Below, one piece after another: positions 34,816-43,900 of a DNA stretch of 64,000 nt. The stretch covers positions 64,501-128,500 of the forward strand of contig JAUIEJ010000002.1 in the NCBI GenBank assembly GCA_030428885.1. The letters are read 5' to 3'. Within the stretch, counting starts at the first letter, position 1; each line of letters begins with the position of its first letter. This DNA is from Gemmatimonadota bacterium. GTDB lineage: Bacteria; Gemmatimonadota; Gemmatimonadetes; Longimicrobiales; Gaopeijiaceae. The notes beneath the pieces were generated by a model. It worked only from the letters and a program-made list of their open reading frames with translations. It did no database searches and was not told where the DNA came from. Made by a program: the position numbers and the translations under genes.

Positions 34816-37182
34816 TCAACCGCCGGGACAGACGCCGAAGGTCTCCCAGTGGTCCTGGAGGAAGGGACCGAGGCGCTCCCGGGCGAAATCGAGCTGGGCC
34901 GCCGGCAGCGCGCCCCGGGCCGGCCCGTCGGCGAACCGGACGTAGACCGCGCCCACCACACCGCAGGTCAGGGGCTCCCCGGGGCCGCCGGCGGTCTCCC
35001 CTGCGGCGAAGAGCAGGGACTTGATGAATAGATCGTCGCCTCTCCCCGCCTCGCCCGCCTCGGCCAGCGTGCCCGTCTTGGCCAGCACGCCCCGGGGCAG
35101 GCCGTCCCGGCTCCAGGCCTCCTCCAGCCCCCGGGCGGTTCCGGTGCGACCCACGTCCCGCAGCCCCGCCATGAGCTCGGGATACCAGGCGCCCTCCGAG
35201 AGGCCCGCGGACTCGGGCACCACCGCCGCGGCCGGGGTGCGGGAGAAGCGGAGGCCCATGCGCCGGTCGCTCACCACCCGACCGAAGGCCTCGGTCAGGC
35301 CCAGGAGGGTCCACCGGTTCTCCCACGCGCCCACCGACCAGCGGAAGAGCAGTCCCAATTCCGTGTCCTCCCGGGCCGGAGAGGCCAGGAGGAGCGGGCG
35401 GGACACCGAGGGACGGGCCTCCAACGGCGCCGTCAGGGGCGTCCCGTCGGTGAGGCGGAGGTCCCGCCACACCCCGTCGGTCCGGCGGGTGCGGTCCACC
35501 ACCACCGGGTCGGGCGAGACGTCGAAGAGCGCGCCGAGACCGGCGGCCAGGGGGCTCGTGAGCAGGGTGGTGCGGCCCAGGCGTCCGGCCGACTCGCCGG
35601 GCCACTCCGAGGGGCTCCGCAGCCCGGACCAGGTCGACCCGCCCAGGCGGAACCGACCGACCCGGAGGTCCCCGTCGCCGGCCCGCCGCCAGACCCCCTC
35701 GGGAAGCAGGCCCGCCGTCACCAGGGAGGCGGCGTACTCGTTGCTGGAGCACCGCACGAAGTCCCGGAGTCCGATCCACCCGTCGTCGGGCATGCCACAG
35801 TTCAGGGGGGACTCGAACGCCCGTCGGGCCGGCACGGGCGGAAGCCCCAGGACGCTGCGCACGTCGCCGGACCGTGCCGGAATCCGCAACGAGCCGAGAT
35901 CGGGGCGGCGGGACAGGAGGGCGGCGGCCACCAGAGGTTTCACCGCCGATCCCGGAGCCACCGGCTCGAAGAGGGCGCTCCGCCCCGGCGAGACGCGACG
36001 CCCCACCTCCGCCACCGCCACGATCTCCCCGTCGGGAATCCGGGCCAGGACCACCATGGCCACGTCCACCGGCAGGTCCATGCGGCGCTCCACGAAGTCG
36101 GCCAGCGACGCCGTGAGTTCGCGGCTGGCCCCGGCATGCACGCTCACCTCCACGGCCGCGTCCGACGCCGCCGCCGCCCCCGTGCCCGGATCGTCCAGAG
36201 GCGCGAAGAGGTCCAGAGGGGGCGCGAAGTCCGACATCCGGCGCTCCCGCCCGTTCACCCACTGCTCGCTGGAGAGGATTCCGTCCCAGAACTCCCCCAG
36301 GAGCATGGGCTCGAGGGGGTCGAGCTGGAGCACGCTCCCCTCCCGGACCGGGACCGAGTCGCCCGACGACACCCGGTCGCCGTCGACCCAGAGGTCGGTC
36401 CACCCCGCCACCGCCGTCCGGGGCGTGGGATCGTCGCCGGCGAGGCGGAAGATGGCCTGGGGCACCCGCTGCTCCGAGAGGCAGAAGGCCTGCACCTCCA
36501 TGGGGCCGGGCTCGAACTCGCACCGCTGGCGGCGGCCGTCCACCGTGCGGAACAACCGGGTGGGCCGACGCAGCGACACGGTGACGCCGGGACCCAGGAG
36601 GCCCGCGCCTCGCCGGGCGTCCCGGGCCCGGACTTCCCCCCCCCACCGGCCCTCGAAGGGGGAGCGCACCCGCAGGCTCCACGCTTCGGCCGACCGGGAG
36701 AGCCGCCGGGCGCCCTCCCCGTCCCGGTCCACCCGGAACACCGACGGGTTGTAGGGGGCCAGGCGGTCGAACCACTCCGCCCGCTCCCGTCCCAGGGCCA
36801 GGCGCTCCCGCTGGAAGCGGTTGTAGCGCTCCACCTGGTCGTGGAGGAATCCCCCGGGCCGGAGGCTCGGATACCGGTCCGGGTCCGCCTCCACCACCAG
36901 GGAGTCCCACGTCACCTCCCGCCCGTCGGCGAGGCGCCCCTCCAGCGGCTCGAACCGCACCAGGCCGTCGGACCCGGCCCGGGTGAGGAGTTCGTCCAGG
37001 GAGGCCAGGAAGCCGTCGTAGTCCAGACCCTCCCGCACCTCGGCCTCGTCCCGGGCATCCACCACGGCCCATCCCACGGCCACCAGCGCCGCCGCCGTGG
37101 TGCCCAGGAGGAGGGCCACGGCCCACAGCAGTCCCCGACCTCCGCCCTCGGGCTCTCGTCGATCCGTCGTGGGGCCGCTCAT
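34816..37182 (-). CDS. Penicillin-binding-protein-like transpeptidase paired with SEDS-like protein
   Basis: 788-aa single-pass membrane protein; the helix is at about 18-42 (LLWAVALLLGTTAAALVAVGWAV). The C-terminal half has penicillin-binding transpeptidase motifs in order: S-A-V-K in APGSAVKPLV near 409-412, the SSN in RCSSNEYAAS near 478-480, and KTG in LAKTGTLAEAG near 700. The region before SxxK (about 45-400) is an unrecognised outer segment with Cys residues and no glycosyltransferase domain. The SxN-to-KTG gap is wide for the family. The ATG overlaps the stop of the upstream FtsW/RodA-like gene by four bases, as expected for a polymerase-transpeptidase couple. The cell-wall role is inferred from family and pairing. 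Confidence 0.75.
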   Translation of the reverse strand: MSGPTTDRREPEGGGRGLLWAVALLLGTTAAALVAVGWAVVDARDEAEVREGLDYDGFLASLDELLTRAGSDGLVRFEPLEGRLADGREVTWDSLVVEADPDRYPSLRPGGFLHDQVERYNRFQRERLALGRERAEWFDRLAPYNPSVFRVDRDGEGARRLSRSAEAWSLRVRSPFEGRWGGEVRARDARRGAGLLGPGVTVSLRRPTRLFRTVDGRRQRCEFEPGPMEVQAFCLSEQRVPQAIFRLAGDDPTPRTAVAGWTDLWVDGDRVSSGDSVPVREGSVLQLDPLEPMLLGEFWDGILSSEQWVNGRERRMSDFAPPLDLFAPLDDPGTGAAAASDAAVEVSVHAGASRELTASLADFVERRMDLPVDVAMVVLARIPDGEIVAVAEVGRRVSPGRSALFEPVAPGSAVKPLVAAALLSRRPDLGSLRIPARSGDVRSVLGLPPVPARRAFESPLNCGMPDDGWIGLRDFVRCSSNEYAASLVTAGLLPEGVWRRAGDGDLRVGRFRLGGSTWSGLRSPSEWPGESAGRLGRTTLLTSPLAAGLGALFDVSPDPVVVDRTRRTDGVWRDLRLTDGTPLTAPLEARPSVSRPLLLASPAREDTELGLLFRWSVGAWENRWTLLGLTEAFGRVVSDRRMGLRFSRTPAAAVVPESAGLSEGAWYPELMAGLRDVGRTGTARGLEEAWSRDGLPRGVLAKTGTLAEAGEAGRGDDLFIKSLLFAAGETAGGPGEPLTCGVVGAVYVRFADGPARGALPAAQLDFARERLGPFLQDHWETFGVCPGG

Positions 37183-40100
37183 GATCCCGCCTCCCGCAGG
37201 GGGCCCGCCTCGGCCGCGTCCAGCGCCGCCAGGCCCGAAAGAATCGCCGTGGCCAGTCCCGAGACCAGCACCACGTCGGCCCAGGAGTTCAGCCCGAGGA
37301 ACGGCATGTTCTGCCCCGTGAGGGGGACCACGCCCAGGTTCGAGGCCGCGACGTACGCCGCCGGGAGGGTCAGCCACGCCACCCCCCCCACCACCAGGGC
37401 CACCACCGCCAGCCCCAGGGGCGTGTCCTGGACCGTGCGGTACACGGCCAGGATCCAGCCGCCGGCTACCGCCAGGAGCGCCCAGTACGCCAGGAGCACG
37501 GCCAGGCCCCCCAGGGCCCCGTGCTCCGAGAGCACGTAGACCGAGAAGGTGTTCTCGGCGAATGATACGGCCGTGGGAATGCCTCGTCCCAGGAGCAGCG
37601 TGCCGGCGAAGCCCGTGCCCGTCCACCCGCTGGCGGCGTACGCCCGCCCACCCCACACCTGCTCCAGCGAGGGCGCCGACGCCACCAGGGCCTCGGACGG
37701 GCCCGCGAAGGCCAGGGCGTCTTCCAGGAGGCCCGGGTCGGACGCGGCGATGCTCCGCACCGTGGCCCGGGTGATGGGCCCCGAAAGTCCCGCCGTCCGG
37801 AGCCCGTCCACCAGGGGATTGCCCACCGAGCGGAACTCCTCGTCGAACGCCGCCAGATCCGCCGCGGCGTGGACGCCGTCCAGGGACGGGCGCAGCACCG
37901 AGCCCGCCACCACGCCGATGACCGCCACCACCGCCACGGCCCCCAGGGCCAGGGTGCCGGGAAGTCGGTCGATCCGGGCCGAGAGGAGCACCGTGAGGAA
38001 CATGGGCACGAAGAACACCAGGCCGAGCCCGAAGTCGAAGAGCATGAAGACCAGGAGCACGCCCACGGGAATCACCAGGAGGGCCAGGGCCTCGATGCGG
38101 CCCCAACGGGTGCCCTGCCCCAGCACCCGGCGGCAGGCCAGCCCGGCCCGGATCGCCATGAGGAAGAGCGTGAAGACCAGGGCGAAGCGGACGAAGGGGG
38201 GGATGGCCTGGGTGTTGAGGAAGACCAGGGCGCCCAGCACCAGCAACACGCCGACCCACCCGACCCCCGAGAGCACCGCGGTGCGGAGCTCGTCGAAACT
38301 GCGCTGGACGACCCGGATTCTGCGTTCCGGGCCCGCCTCGCCGGCCCGTCGGGTGGCCAGGAGACCGGCGCCGGCGGCCAGCACCGCCGCCACGGCCGCC
38401 GATGCCGGGCCCGCCGCCGGCGCGAACAGCATCACGCCGGCCAGGAGCATGGCCCCGAACGCCGCCACCACGAGCCAGGCCCGGCGATCGGCGGGGGCCC
38501 CACCCAGGCGGGCCGCCCCGTCCACGCCGAAGAGGGCCAGGAGCCCCAACACGGGGGCCAGGGCGAGTTCCGGGGCATGCATGGCCAGGACCAGGACGAT
38601 GGACCCTCCCGCCGCCATCCCGAACGCCAGGGAGGGACGGGACGCCTCGGCGTCGGCGGTGACCACCCGGAGGGGGTACGCCGTGAGGGGCCAGTGCCCG
38701 CTTCGCCGTCGCGCCACACCCATGGCCAGCCATCCCGCCAGCGCCGCCAGGGCCACCAACAGCGCCGCGCCGGCCTCGGGTCGCTGGACCAGAAGGCCCC
38801 CCAGCGCCGGCACCGCCAGGGCCGCCCCCATCCAGCTTCGTCCCCGGGCGCGGCGCAGCGCCTCGGCCTCCTCCTCGGTGGGCTCCCCGGACGGCGACAG
38901 GGTGAAGCGCGTCCCGGCCTCTCCCCGACTCTCGCCGCCGAACCCCGGGAGGAAGAGGCGCGACAGCGGACGCTCGAGGCGGCGCACGAGGCGGAAGAAC
39001 CGGGGACTCCACGATGGCCAGCGCGCCAGCGCCACCAGGAGGACCGCCACGGTGATCCACAGCCCCACCGCCGTCACGGCGGCCCGCTCGTAGAACGGCG
39101 GGGTGTAGGCCACCCGGAGTCCCAGAGCCAGCCGCATGCCGAGGAAGACCAGGAACAGGTTCAGGAATCCCCAGGCGGCGGTGGCGTGGGGGTGGGTGGA
39201 GTCCCGGAGGGCCTGGATGCGCCGGTCTCCCGACGCAAGGAGGAGGGCCCCCAGGAAGAGGGCGAAGAGCGCCCCCACCGTGAGCACCACGGCGCCCTGC
39301 CGGCCCTCGGCGGCGCGCCTCACCCGGAGGAGCAGGCCCGCCGCAGGATCGTCGGGGTCCTGGGCCCGGGCCGCGTAGGGCACCTCCTCTCCGTACCCGA
39401 AGGCGGTGGTCTCCCGCGCCCCCACCAGCCGAACGCCCTCCCGGTCGGTTTCGAGGCGGGCCAGCACGGCGTACCGGGTGGTGTCGAGGCCGAAGCCTCC
39501 CAGGGCGAAGCGGGGTTGGGGCGGTGGCAGCTCACCGGTGGAGATCACGGCGCAGCGATCGGCATCCCGCCCGCAGGATTCGGCCGAGGGCAGCGCCCAC
39601 CCCGCCGATCGGGGGCGCTCCACGAAGCGGATCGCCGTGGGGGCCGCGACCCGGGACACCCCGGGCACCCGGTCCACCGCCACGGCCCACCGCTTGCCCC
39701 GGGAGGTGATCCAGAGTGTGTCGCCCACCTCCAGGAGGACGGGGGCCTCCTCGGCCTCCCCCGGCGACCCGCTCCTGGACGCCACGCGGTACCGGGGAAG
39801 CGTCAGGCGCAGGCGGCCCAGCGACCGCCCCGGATCGGTGCGGGTGAGGACCAGGTCCTCGGCCGCCTCCCGGTGGGGCAACGAGTCCCACGGAAGTTCG
39901 GCCAGGGGCACCCCCTGGCGCAGCCGCCCGGCGAGACGGCGGTGGAGGATGGGGTCGTCCAGGGCCAGGGGCGCCGAAGACCGGCCCCAGGTCAGGCGGG
40001 GCAGCCCCCCGGCCCGGGGCACCACCAGCCGGAGCGAGTCGTCCCCCGCGCCGGGCACGGCCACGGGGCGGTCGGCGGCGACCTCGGTCCCCGAGGCCGG

Positions 40101-40619
40101 CGCGAGACGTCCACCCCACCCCCAGGGCCCGCCGTCGCTCCGGACCCGGAGCAGGTCCACCTGCCGGAGGTCCTCCACGGCGAAGCGATCGCTCCCCACG
40201 GGCCGGACGTTCAGGCTCCAGCGGTCGAAATCCAGGAGCGATCCATCGAGGCGGACGTCCAGATCCTCGCCTCCCACACCGATGCGGATCCGCTCCACGT
40301 TGGCGTCGAACCAGACGCCCCCCACCTCCAGCCGCTCGCTGCGCTGACGGTGGGTCTCCACGTGGAAGAGGAAGAGGTTGAAGAGGGCCACCCCCGCCAG
40401 GGTGGCAAGGGTGACGCGGAAGGGCGACAGGCCGAGGGCCCCCCGCACCCGGGGCACGGAAAGCAGCCCCGCCCCCGCCACGAGGGCGAACAGCCAGAGG
40501 GAGAACCACGGCCAATCGGGACGGAGGCGCGCCAGAACCACCAGGGCCACGGCGGCGATCAGCACCCCGACACGAATGACGAGTCCCGTTCGCCGTGCCG
40601 TCGAAGCCGCCCCTTCCAT
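37179..40619 (-). CDS. Giant FtsW/RodA/SpoVE (SEDS)-like multi-pass membrane protein
   Basis: 1146-aa protein, nearly three times a normal FtsW or RodA. Two helices at about 15-55 and one at about 67-88 precede an outer domain of about 350 residues with beta-rich sequence (WFDANVERIRIGVGGEDLDVRLDG) and a Cys pair (CGRDADRC). A helix at about 445-465 and several more follow. From about 620 to the end there are many hydrophobic segments. The last part, SFAENTFSVYVLSEHGALGGLAVLLAYW, then ASNLGVVPLTGQNMPFLGLNSWADVV, resembles the FtsW/RodA motifs DFIFSVIAEE and LLPVTGLPLPFLSYGGSS. A SEDS glycan polymerase is likely, though very divergent. It overlaps the transpeptidase gene by four bases, forming a polymerase/cross-linker pair. 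Confidence 0.65.
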   Translation of the reverse strand: MEGAASTARRTGLVIRVGVLIAAVALVVLARLRPDWPWFSLWLFALVAGAGLLSVPRVRGALGLSPFRVTLATLAGVALFNLFLFHVETHRQRSERLEVGGVWFDANVERIRIGVGGEDLDVRLDGSLLDFDRWSLNVRPVGSDRFAVEDLRQVDLLRVRSDGGPWGWGGRLAPASGTEVAADRPVAVPGAGDDSLRLVVPRAGGLPRLTWGRSSAPLALDDPILHRRLAGRLRQGVPLAELPWDSLPHREAAEDLVLTRTDPGRSLGRLRLTLPRYRVASRSGSPGEAEEAPVLLEVGDTLWITSRGKRWAVAVDRVPGVSRVAAPTAIRFVERPRSAGWALPSAESCGRDADRCAVISTGELPPPQPRFALGGFGLDTTRYAVLARLETDREGVRLVGARETTAFGYGEEVPYAARAQDPDDPAAGLLLRVRRAAEGRQGAVVLTVGALFALFLGALLLASGDRRIQALRDSTHPHATAAWGFLNLFLVFLGMRLALGLRVAYTPPFYERAAVTAVGLWITVAVLLVALARWPSWSPRFFRLVRRLERPLSRLFLPGFGGESRGEAGTRFTLSPSGEPTEEEAEALRRARGRSWMGAALAVPALGGLLVQRPEAGAALLVALAALAGWLAMGVARRRSGHWPLTAYPLRVVTADAEASRPSLAFGMAAGGSIVLVLAMHAPELALAPVLGLLALFGVDGAARLGGAPADRRAWLVVAAFGAMLLAGVMLFAPAAGPASAAVAAVLAAGAGLLATRRAGEAGPERRIRVVQRSFDELRTAVLSGVGWVGVLLVLGALVFLNTQAIPPFVRFALVFTLFLMAIRAGLACRRVLGQGTRWGRIEALALLVIPVGVLLVFMLFDFGLGLVFFVPMFLTVLLSARIDRLPGTLALGAVAVVAVIGVVAGSVLRPSLDGVHAAADLAAFDEEFRSVGNPLVDGLRTAGLSGPITRATVRSIAASDPGLLEDALAFAGPSEALVASAPSLEQVWGGRAYAASGWTGTGFAGTLLLGRGIPTAVSFAENTFSVYVLSEHGALGGLAVLLAYWALLAVAGGWILAVYRTVQDTPLGLAVVALVVGGVAWLTLPAAYVAASNLGVVPLTGQNMPFLGLNSWADVVLVSGLATAILSGLAALDAAEAGPLREAGS

Positions 40620-40713
40620 GGTCCTCGCCTCCGCTGGGGTGCGGCGGCGCCGACGCCTCGGCCCGCCGTCGGGGTACGTACGGAGGCCTACGGGACCCGT
40701 CCCGGCCCGGTTT

Positions 40714-42189
40714 CTACGCCTCGAGGACGAACCGCACGTCGGGATCCAGGGACTCCGCCGCGTCTCGACCCCCGGTGAGGAGCGACACGCCCACGAACAC
40801 GGTGATGGACGCCAGCAGCGTCACGGCAGCCACCGGAAGGCCCGCCGGGAGGGTCCAGAGGTCGAACCACCCCGCCACCTCCAGCGCCACCGTGAGCCCC
40901 AGGCCCGTGGCGATGGACGCCACCGCGGCCGAGGCGGTGGCCCCGGACCAGTTGAGGCCGATGGCCAGAGCCGGCACCAGCGTGGAGGCGAAGAGGCCCC
41001 AGCCGAAGATGCCCAGGAACACCACCAGGGTGCCCGAACTCAGGGCCGTGACGGCGGCGGCGACGCAGATCACGGCGGTGGCGATCCGGCCGGCCCGGAG
41101 TTCGTCGCCCAGGGGGCGCCCCAGGGCTCGGGGCAGATCGCGGCTCACCGCCGCGGCCCCCACCGACAGGAACGAGTTCACCGTGCTCATGATGGCCGCC
41201 GCCACCCCCGAAAACACGAGAGCCGCCAGGAGGGCCGGGGCGAAGCCCAGGAGGAAGGTGGGCGTGGCGTCGTCGGGGTTGTCCAGGGGCGGCACGACGC
41301 CCTGGGCCACCAGTGCCTTCATGGCCAACCCCACCCCCACGAAGAGCAGAATCATGAGGACCAGGGCCAGGGTGGCCAGGGCCGGAAACCACTTGAGCTT
41401 CCGGGGGTCCCGGAGCATGAGGAACTTGTGGATCACGTGGGGCTGGCCCAGCACACCCACGCTGAACACGAAGTAGAACCCCATGGCGCCCAGAGGCGTG
41501 AGGTGACCCCACGGCGCCAGGAAGCCCGGATCGGCCCCCAGGATGGCGGTACTCAGTCCGTCGAGCCCGCCCCCCACCTCCAGCACCGTGACGAATACCA
41601 GCACCGACGCCACGGCCATCCACACCCCCTGCAGAACGTCGGTCCAGATCCCCGCCACGATCCCTCCGGCCGCCGAGTAGCCCAGGACCAACGCCGTTCC
41701 CACCACGATGCCCACCGGGGTGCCCACCTCGAAGATCACGTCCACCGCCACCCCCATGGCCAGGACGTTGGCCCCCAGGTATCCCACCACCGCCACCAGG
41801 ATCGACACGGCGGCCAGCCCCTGGGCCGCCGGGGAGTCGAATCGAAGCCGGAGCGCGTCGGGAAGGGTGAGCACCGGGCGGATCTCGGCCAGCAGCCGCA
41901 GTCGTTTGCCCAGGACCCAGGCCGCCAGCGCGTTGGTGACCGCGGCGGGCAGAACGATGAAGACGGCTCCGAATCCCACGGAGTAGACCAGCCCGGGTCC
42001 CCCGATGAAGGCGAAGCCCGAGAGGGAGGCGCTCATGGTGGAGAGGGCCAGGGCCATCAGCCCGATTCCCCGCCCCGCGGCGAAGAAGTCCCGGGCCGTC
42101 CGCGTCCGGCGCGCCGCCAGGATGCCCACCACGGCGGTGGCCGCGCCGTAGAGCAGTCCCACGACGACGATGAGGGTGCGGACGCTCAT
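40714..42189 (-). CDS. Sodium:solute symporter family protein
   Basis: 491-aa transporter with about 13 membrane helices from the N-terminal LIVVVGLLYGAATAVVGILA onward. ARDFFAAGRGIG and LSTMSASLSGFAFIGGPGLVYSVG match the SSSF signature region (sodium-site Ser/Ala positions). GILGADPGF, FVFSVGVLGQPHVIHKFLMLRDPRKLKW and SGVAAAIMSTVNSFLSVGAAAVSRDL follow; the last is a second family signature. The ligand cannot be told from sequence; proline, acetate/monocarboxylate and pantothenate permeases share this pattern. It overlaps by four bases the small membrane gene upstream, which is probably its accessory subunit. Confidence 0.85.
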   Translation of the reverse strand: MSVRTLIVVVGLLYGAATAVVGILAARRTRTARDFFAAGRGIGLMALALSTMSASLSGFAFIGGPGLVYSVGFGAVFIVLPAAVTNALAAWVLGKRLRLLAEIRPVLTLPDALRLRFDSPAAQGLAAVSILVAVVGYLGANVLAMGVAVDVIFEVGTPVGIVVGTALVLGYSAAGGIVAGIWTDVLQGVWMAVASVLVFVTVLEVGGGLDGLSTAILGADPGFLAPWGHLTPLGAMGFYFVFSVGVLGQPHVIHKFLMLRDPRKLKWFPALATLALVLMILLFVGVGLAMKALVAQGVVPPLDNPDDATPTFLLGFAPALLAALVFSGVAAAIMSTVNSFLSVGAAAVSRDLPRALGRPLGDELRAGRIATAVICVAAAVTALSSGTLVVFLGIFGWGLFASTLVPALAIGLNWSGATASAAVASIATGLGLTVALEVAGWFDLWTLPAGLPVAAVTLLASITVFVGVSLLTGGRDAAESLDPDVRFVLEA

Positions 42190-42665
42190 TCCCGGTCCCC
42201 GAGGTCCGGGTGTCTCCGCTCGAACTCCCGCCCCCGGCGCCGCACCTCGTCCAGGACGTCGGGCCGGAGGGTCGTGCGGTCGAAGGTCCAGGCGTAGATC
42301 AGAGGCACGGCCACGGCGGGAATCAGGCCGGCGCCGTACACCAGGAGGGCCGCGCCCCGGGGAAGTCCGCCCCACAGGGGCGTGTCCGGGCCCTCGGGGG
42401 CCCCCAGGAGGAACGCCCCGGCCACCCCCCCGCCCACCACCACCACGAGGGTGAACACGGCCAGGGTCAGGGCGCCCGCCCCCCCGTTCCCCCCGCCCCC
42501 CAGCACCACCAGCGCCGCCATGAGGAGCGCCGTGGCGAACGCCAGGAGCACCGCCCCCGCCAGCCCCCCACCGGCGGGGACCAGGGCCCACGCGAACGCT
42601 CCGGCGGCGGCCAGACACGCCGCGGCGAGGCCGCCGAGGGCCAGACGTTGATGAAGTCGGGTCAT
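42186..42665 (-). CDS. Small membrane protein, probable partner of the symporter
   Basis: 159-aa protein with four or five helices (about 8-30, 35-57, 65-88, 105-128). It ends in a charged tail, TFDRTTLRPDVLDEVRRRGREFERRHPDL. The last helix and tail resemble the small DUF485/DUF3311-type subunits that accompany sodium:solute symporters, but the front half has an additional low-complexity Gly/Ala membrane part that I do not recognise. The four-base overlap with the symporter gene is the main argument for joint function. Confidence 0.65.
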   Translation of the reverse strand: MTRLHQRLALGGLAAACLAAAGAFAWALVPAGGGLAGAVLLAFATALLMAALVVLGGGGNGGAGALTLAVFTLVVVVGGGVAGAFLLGAPEGPDTPLWGGLPRGAALLVYGAGLIPAVAVPLIYAWTFDRTTLRPDVLDEVRRRGREFERRHPDLGDRE

Positions 42666-42718
42666 GGAGGGAGGGGGTCGGAAGGGCCGCGCAACCTAGC
42701 GCGCCTTCCGGCCCCGCG

Positions 42719-43900
42719 TCACCCCATGAGGTCGGTGCGCCCCCGGACGCCGGCCGACCCGGGAAACACCCGATCGGCCTGGGCCGCGGTGAGGTCGAAG
42801 GCGCCCGTCACCACGCCCTTCAACACGGCGCGGGTGTCCAGGGTGGGTCGCAGGTCCCGCCCCTCGAAGAGGGCGTGATCGGCCAGCCCGGGCCAATCGG
42901 CCACCACGGCGCTCCGGGCCACCCGGGGTCCCAGGACGAAGCCGGCGCCGGCCGTGCCGTGGTCCGTGCCCCGGGTGCCGTTGGGGCGGGCGGTGCGGCC
43001 GAACTCGGTCATGACCACCACCGTGGTGTCGGCCCACGCCGCCTCCATTTCGTCGCGGAACGCCACCAGTCCCTGGGCCAGGCGCCCCAGGAGCCGGTCC
43101 AGCGGCCCTCCTTCGAGGCCCTGGTTCGCGTGGGTGTCCCACCCCGAGAGCTCCATGGCGGCGACGTTGGGGCCGGTGGCCGGGCGGATCAGCCGCGCCG
43201 CCGCCCGGAAGAGGGCCGAGACGTCGGTCCCGGGGCCCCGACCCATGCCCTCGTCCATCTCCATCTCAGCGGTGCGGGCCTGCTGTTGGACCGCCGCCTC
43301 GAACCGATTGAAGAGGCGGGGATCGGACCGGTAGAGCAGGTGCAGGCGATCCAGGTAGGCGTCGTCCACGGCGCCGAGCTCCGCCGGCGACCAGGTGGAT
43401 ACGGGATGGGCGCCGATCATGGATCGGGGCATTCCCGCCGCCACGGCGATCCCCGAGCGTTCGCCTTCCATGACCTGGAGCAGTCGGTTCAGCCACCCGT
43501 CGGCCGATCCCTCGGGGCGATCCATCCCCGTCTCCAGCACCGCCTGCCCGTCGAAGTGACTCCGGGTCCGGAAGGGGATCGCCATGGCGTGGAGCGCCAC
43601 CAGTTCGCCCCGTTCCCAGAAGGCCCGCAACGGGGCCAGCCCCGGCGCCAGACCGAATCCCGCCTCCAGGGGATGGAGGGCGTCGGGGGCGAAGGCCATG
43701 GCCCCCCGAAGCGACGCGTACCCGTCGTCGCCGGCCGGGACCAGGGCGGCCAGTCCGTCGAATCCCCCCCGGAGGAGGACGAACACGAGGCGTCCGGGCT
43801 CGGGCACGGAGGCGAACCGCACCGTGGGGAACCCGAACGTGGCCACTCCGCCGAAGCACATGCCGGCCCGATGCAGGAAATCGCGGCGATCCATGGTCAT
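42719..43900 (-). CDS. DUF1501 family Tat-exported protein
   Basis: 393-aa protein. MTMDRRDFLHRAGMCFGG is a twin-arginine signal (RRDFL). The body matches DUF1501, a sulfatase-like-fold family: RLVFVLLRGGFDGLAALVPAGD, the Met/His-rich MAIPFRTRSHFDGQAVLETGM, AMELSGWDTHANQG and VVVMTEFGRTARPNGTRGTDHGTAGAGFVLG. The start was set at the ATG that overlaps the DUF1800 stop by four bases. DUF1501 and DUF1800 genes are found side by side in many bacteria and are presumed to work together in the envelope; no reaction is established. Confidence 0.85.
   Translation of the reverse strand: MTMDRRDFLHRAGMCFGGVATFGFPTVRFASVPEPGRLVFVLLRGGFDGLAALVPAGDDGYASLRGAMAFAPDALHPLEAGFGLAPGLAPLRAFWERGELVALHAMAIPFRTRSHFDGQAVLETGMDRPEGSADGWLNRLLQVMEGERSGIAVAAGMPRSMIGAHPVSTWSPAELGAVDDAYLDRLHLLYRSDPRLFNRFEAAVQQQARTAEMEMDEGMGRGPGTDVSALFRAAARLIRPATGPNVAAMELSGWDTHANQGLEGGPLDRLLGRLAQGLVAFRDEMEAAWADTTVVVMTEFGRTARPNGTRGTDHGTAGAGFVLGPRVARSAVVADWPGLADHALFEGRDLRPTLDTRAVLKGVVTGAFDLTAAQADRVFPGSAGVRGRTDLMG

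Noticed and set aside
37869-40778. 969-codon plus-strand open frame opposite the giant SEDS-like gene
   Set aside because: Its translation is Gln/His/Gly/Arg-rich with no family motif, while the minus strand encodes coherent membrane helices.
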